This document shows, piece by piece, positions 7,303-9,237 of a stretch of DNA of 9,237 nt. The first letter of the stretch is position 1. Every line of letters begins with the position of its first letter. The notes under the pieces were generated by a model. The model did not search any database. It was not told where the DNA came from and saw nothing but the letters and a program-made list of their open reading frames with translations. The stretch lies in NCBI GenBank assembly GCA_964370405.1, contig CAYJJB010000074.1, positions 1-9,237 of the forward strand, given 5' to 3'. The DNA is from SIG603 sp964370405. GTDB taxonomy: Bacteria > Bacillota > Clostridia > Oscillospirales > Acutalibacteraceae. The position numbers and the translations under genes are program-made.

Positions 7303-7331
7303 TTGACAAACTATACTATGTGATATATAGT
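7303..7331 (+). promoter_or_regulatory. Promoter of the padR operon
   Basis: Consensus TTGACA (7303-7308), a 17-bp spacer and TATAGT (7326-7331). It is the closest match to the consensus -35 in the window. A palindrome overlaps the spacer and the -10, as described in the operator entry. Confidence 0.82.
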
Positions 7332-7334
7332 ATA
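7312..7334. promoter_or_regulatory. Palindromic operator, probably for the PadR repressor
   Basis: TATACTAT (7312-7319) and ATAGTATA (7327-7334) are perfect 8-bp inverted repeats with a 7-bp centre. The site covers most of the spacer and the entire -10 box, so a bound dimer would block RNA polymerase. PadR family members commonly repress their own operon through such AT-rich dyads. Binding by this particular PadR is inference. Confidence 0.68.
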
Positions 7335-7357
7335 AAGCAAAGGGAGGTATTAATTCT

Positions 7358-7672
7358 ATGGATAGTCAACTAAAAAGAGGTATGCTTGAAAACTGCATAT
7401 TAAAATCACTTGAAAAAGAAGACTCTTACGGATACAAAATAATTAAAGATGTGTCGCAGTATATTACTATATCAGAGTCTACTTTGTATCCCATTTTAAA
7501 AAGGCTTGAATCGTCAGGTTATTTATCAGTGTACTCAGTAGAGCACAACAGCAGGCTTAGAAAATATTATAAACTTACAGAAATTGGCAGCAAAAAACTT
7601 TCTGATTTTTTAAATGAATGGCAAGATGTGGCAAAAATTTATGAATTTATTAGAGGTGGAAAAGATGAATAA
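7358..7672 (+). CDS. PadR-family transcriptional regulator
   Basis: 104 residues, the short form of the family: a winged-helix DNA-binding domain with a minimal C-terminal dimerisation helix. Typical parts are LKRGMLENCILKSLEKEDSYGYKI (residues 5-28), the recognition-helix region SESTLYPILKRLESSGYL (39-56) and the wing RLRKYYKLTEIGSKKL (66-81). It acts as a dimeric repressor in the cytoplasm. Start ATG 7358 follows AGGGAGG (7341-7347). Its end overlaps the next gene by 8 bases, so the two are co-translated. A dyad over its promoter suggests autorepression. In PadR/HAAS pairs of this kind the signal that relieves repression is usually unknown, and nothing here shows it. Confidence 0.93.
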   Translation: MDSQLKRGMLENCILKSLEKEDSYGYKIIKDVSQYITISESTLYPILKRLESSGYLSVYSVEHNSRLRKYYKLTEIGSKKLSDFLNEWQDVAKIYEFIRGGKDE

Positions 7673-8726
7673 AGATACTTTTATTAAAAATTTAAAAGAA
7701 ACATTAGAAAATACAAATAAATTGACTTCACATGAAACTTATAGAATTTGTGATTACTTTACTGAAATGATAGATGATAGGGTAGAGGAAGGGCTTTTGG
7801 AAGAAGATGTATTTAAAAGCTTAGGTACGCTTGATGAAATCTCTAAAAATGTGCTTGAAGATATTGAAAACACCAGTATTTTAGCGAAAACTGATAGCAA
7901 GTTAATAAATACTACAGACAAAACAAAGAAAGAAAAAGTATTTAATGAAATTTTTAGAGATATTATTTTGAAAACAAAAAATGAAGCAGTTAAAATTTAT
8001 GTTTCACCTGATGAAGATATCCATCTTATTTATGCCGAGGATGATTATGAGGAATATAATATAAATGTTGATGATAAAAAGATAATGATAGACAAAGTAG
8101 TGAAAAAGTTTAGATTTTTCGGATTTAGAAAAACAAGAGATTTTGAAATTTATCTGCCAGAAAATTATAACGCAAATTTAGATTTAAGCACAAGTAATTC
8201 AAATATTAGTTGTAAACATGTATCCTTTAATGAAGGTGAATTTAATACCTCAAATTCTAATATTTCAATGGAATTAATAAGTGCCAGAAGAGCAAGGTCT
8301 AAAACTTCAAACAGTAATATTAAAATTGAGAACTGTAGTTTTAATGAAGCAATATATGTAATAACTTCAAATTCAAAAGTTAAGCTTGAAAATGTAAATA
8401 CTATAGATATAGCTGTAAAAACCTCAAACGGAAAAATTGAGGCAGAAAATATAAATGCAAAAGGCGAGCTAATATTTAAAACAACAAATGCTAATATTAT
8501 CTTTGAAAATATTGTTGGGTATAACATGGAGCTAATGTCTAGCAATGGAAAACTTGAAGGCAGTATAAACGATAGCTTAGAAAATTTTTCTATAGACGCT
8601 AAGACCTCAAATGCAAATTCAAATTTAAACTTTACAAGTGACAAAGAAAGAAAACTTATTGCAAAAACTTCAAATGGTAAAATAAATATACAGTTTTTAG
8701 GTGGTGATAAAAATTATGATAATTAA
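7665..8726 (+). CDS. HAAS/DUF1700-like domain fused to a DUF4097 beta-repeat domain
   Basis: 353 residues. Start ATG 7665 overlaps the padR stop (ATGAATAA) and has GAGGTGG at 7653-7659; the frame is open to 7614, but that extension lies inside padR. Residues 1-66 are an acidic helical HAAS/DUF1700-type domain (FIKNLKETLEN, CDYFTEMIDDRVEEG, LGTLDEISKNVLEDI), usual in partners of PadR. Residues 107-345 are a DUF4097-like, probably beta-helical domain. From 176 on, TSNSNI-type motifs recur nine times: starts at 176, 195, 214, 234, 253, 273, 292, 314 and 335, spaced 19-22 residues. Related proteins usually carry membrane helices between the two domains; none is visible here and there is no signal peptide, so it looks cytosolic. 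Encoded with padR under one promoter, it probably shares its regulation. Molecular function is unknown. Confidence 0.85.
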   Translation: MNKDTFIKNLKETLENTNKLTSHETYRICDYFTEMIDDRVEEGLLEEDVFKSLGTLDEISKNVLEDIENTSILAKTDSKLINTTDKTKKEKVFNEIFRDIILKTKNEAVKIYVSPDEDIHLIYAEDDYEEYNINVDDKKIMIDKVVKKFRFFGFRKTRDFEIYLPENYNANLDLSTSNSNISCKHVSFNEGEFNTSNSNISMELISARRARSKTSNSNIKIENCSFNEAIYVITSNSKVKLENVNTIDIAVKTSNGKIEAENINAKGELIFKTTNANIIFENIVGYNMELMSSNGKLEGSINDSLENFSIDAKTSNANSNLNFTSDKERKLIAKTSNGKINIQFLGGDKNYDN

Positions 8727-8778
8727 AAAGAATAATCCTAATTTAGAGGCAAACGAACATTTAGCAGATATATTTTAA
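8716..8778 (+). CDS. Possible 20-residue microprotein overlapping the end of the DUF4097 gene
   Basis: ATG 8716 overlaps the preceding stop region by 11 bases, and the frame runs to TAA 8776-8778 (begins MIIKKNNPNLEAN). AGGTGG at 8699-8704 is the only ribosome-site-like sequence, about 11 bases upstream, which is rather far. The terminator starts two bases after the stop, a placement normal for the last gene of an operon. I recognise no family. It may be a real small product, a gene remnant, or chance. Confidence 0.25.
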   Translation: MIIKKNNPNLEANEHLADIF

Positions 8779-8780
8779 TA

Positions 8781-8824
8781 AAAATTACACGGTTAATCTA
8801 AAATTAGTTTGACCGTGTAATTTT
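8781..8824 (+). terminator. Large intrinsic terminator ending the padR operon
   Basis: AAAATTACACGGT (8781-8793) pairs perfectly with ACCGTGTAATTTT (8812-8824). The stem continues with one wobble, two A-T pairs, a T-T mismatch and CTA/TAG to an AAAT loop (8801-8804). The A-rich 5' arm and T-rich 3' arm make it potentially active in both directions. Confidence 0.85.
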
Positions 8825-8907
8825 AATTCGTTTGATAAAATTTAGTAATAAAACTGTACTATTTTTAATTGTCTATGATGAAAAGAGGTGTGGTGAAAAT
8901 TAGAATA

Positions 8908-8941
8908 TCAATTATACAAAATTAATATTTTGTATAATTGA
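8908..8941. repeat. Perfect 15-bp inverted repeat in the non-coding stretch 8825-8975
   Basis: TCAATTATACAAAAT (8908-8922) and its exact reverse complement (8927-8941) flank a TAAT centre. There is no G-C-rich core and no T-run after it, so it is not a standard terminator. An operator, a replication- or recombination-related dyad, or the end of a mobile-element remnant are possible. Apart from this dyad I see no supported gene or site in 8825-8975; the only frames are of 10-15 codons. Confidence 0.75.
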
Positions 8942-8975
8942 AGGTAGGAGAAAACACTATAAAATTAGAATTAAT

Positions 8976-9029
8976 AAAAAACAGATAACATCAAAAGATA
9001 TTATCTGTTTTTGGTCCGAGTGACAGGAC
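8976..9029. repeat. Direct repeat copy A: terminator plus last 18 bases of tRNA-Pro
   Basis: This is a near-copy of 9151-9206, displaced by 176 bp. It has six A's, the hairpin CAGATAACATC/GATATTATCTG (8982-9007, loop AAAA), five T's, then the reverse complement of the tRNA 3' end from position 59 to CCA (9012-9029). It differs from copy B by one base in the hairpin (A at 9000 for G at 9176) and one base in each homopolymer. Read on the - strand the substitution gives a G-U pair, while on the + strand it gives a C-A mismatch. Pairing is therefore kept in the direction of tRNA transcription. The remainder of the tRNA is absent here. Confidence 0.9.
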
Positions 9030-9150
9030 AAAATTTGCTTTACAAATTTTCACCCTCGTGGCATAGCCACTCACGCCAATTTTCTAAAAATATCACACTG
9101 TGATATTTTCTTAACGAAAATTACCTCCTTGAGGTTCAAGTCCTTCAAAT
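9030..9150. repeat. Palindrome-rich insert between the two tRNA-end repeats
   Basis: About 121 bp made almost wholly of small hairpins: AAAATTTG/CAAATTTT (9030-9050), GTGGC/GCCAC (9058-9070), and AATTTTC/GAAAATT (9078-9122) enclosing the dyad AAAATATCACA/TGTGATATTTT (9087-9109, one central base). Near its right end AGGTTCAAGTCCT (9132-9144) is an exact inverted copy of 13 bases of the tRNA T-arm (9202-9214). No reading frame of note is present. It looks like a non-coding mobile or structured repeat element, or an att-like junction remnant. No family can be named from the sequence alone. Confidence 0.6.
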
Positions 9151-9183
9151 AAAAAAACAGATAACATCAAAAGATGTTATCTG
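9151..9183 (-). terminator. Terminator of the tRNA-Pro gene
   Basis: The hairpin CAGATAACATC (9158-9168) / GATGTTATCTG (9173-9183) has an 11-bp perfect stem and an AAAA loop. On the - strand it follows the tRNA CCA end by only 5 bases and ends in seven U's. It is symmetrical, with T's also on the + strand, so it could work in both directions. Confidence 0.88.
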
Positions 9184-9206
9184 TTTTTTGGTCCGAGTGA
9201 CAGGAC
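9151..9206. repeat. Direct repeat copy B: terminator plus 3' end of the tRNA-Pro gene
   Basis: This is the partner of copy A at 8976-9029. It contains seven A's, the perfect hairpin, six T's and the tRNA 3' end through GGAC (9206), where the similarity to copy A stops. It is in its natural setting, immediately 3' of the tRNA, so this copy is probably the original. Confidence 0.9.
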
Positions 9207-9237
9207 TTGAACCTGCGGCCTCTTGACCCCCAGTCAA
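9189..9237 (-). tRNA. tRNA-Pro(GGG), partial: 5' part lies beyond the window
   Basis: On the - strand the last 49 nucleotides of a tRNA (positions 28-76) can be placed. The anticodon stem is TTGA/TCAA with loop CTGGGGG, giving anticodon GGG after U33 and followed by G37. The variable loop is AGGCC. The T-arm GCAGG-TTCAAGT-CCTGT has one G-U pair. The acceptor strand is CACTCGG with A73 and an encoded CCA. G72 with A73 agrees with proline identity. The tRNA would read CCC and CCU codons. The missing 5' half (predicted to start CCGAGTG) lies past the right edge. Confidence 0.88.

Noticed and set aside
7614..7664. Start of the DUF4097 gene at ATG 7614
   Set aside because: This would add 17 residues read out of frame within padR. 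ATG 7665 has GAGGTGG before it and begins the conserved HAAS domain.
8165..8644. A 159-codon open frame on the - strand
   Set aside because: It lies wholly inside the DUF4097 gene and arises because the repeated TSN codons read as Phe/Glu/Val-rich sequence in reverse. It has no ribosome site and no family resemblance.
8187..8690. Recurring ACTTCAAA-like DNA words suggesting a repeat array such as CRISPR
   Set aside because: The words encode the TSN protein repeats, differ in sequence, and follow codon spacing of 19-22 residues. There are no identical repeats with unique spacers.
8832..8862. TTGATA and TACTAT as a promoter after the padR operon
   Set aside because: The spacing is 19 bp, the -10 is poor, and no gene follows.
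8878..8925. A 15-codon frame (MKRGVVKIRISIIQN)
   Set aside because: It is too short, has no convincing ribosome site for ATG 8878, and runs into the palindrome at 8908. Likely chance.

Overview
The window is low-GC DNA with strong Shine-Dalgarno sites, sigma-A-type promoters and U-tailed hairpin terminators. With the gene set (a CwlD-type spore-cortex amidase, a ferredoxin/[FeFe]-hydrogenase sensor fused to GGDEF, a DUF6873 protein, and a PadR-HAAS/DUF4097 pair) this points to an anaerobic member of the Clostridia. A run of 75 N shows it is a scaffolded draft, possibly from a metagenome. All protein genes lie on the + strand; only the tRNA at the right edge is on the - strand.

Layout. 1-694: a decayed D-2-hydroxyacid dehydrogenase with two internal deletions. 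921-1835: a DHH/DHHA1 phosphoesterase with its own promoter and terminator. 1948-3690: a GTG-started protein joining a ferredoxin domain, an [FeFe]-hydrogenase H-cluster domain, a small Fe-S domain and a diguanylate cyclase. 3794-3868: assembly gap that removes the N-terminus of the CwlD-like amidase (to 4536). 4606-5979: radA, followed with a 4-base stop/start overlap by a DUF6873 protein (5976-6674). 6698-7249: a type IV prepilin-like protein with a probable promoter inside the preceding gene, closed by a terminator. 7303-8824: a PadR regulator, its likely palindromic operator, and a HAAS-DUF4097 protein, closed by a large hairpin. 8825-9237: non-coding, repeat-rich DNA ending in the 3' part of a tRNA-Pro(GGG) on the - strand.

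How the parts work together. The PadR/HAAS-DUF4097 pair looks like a self-contained autoregulated operon. radA and the DUF6873 gene look co-translated. The hydrogenase-GGDEF protein is a plausible one-protein sensor linking H2 or redox state to c-di-GMP. The remaining genes are single-gene or unrelated units.

Most unusual points: the hydrogenase-like/GGDEF fusion with all four H-cluster cysteines kept; the DUF4097 protein with nine TSN repeats and no membrane segment; and the right edge, where the 3' end of the tRNA plus its terminator is duplicated 176 bp away around a palindrome-rich insert that also carries an inverted piece of the tRNA T-arm.
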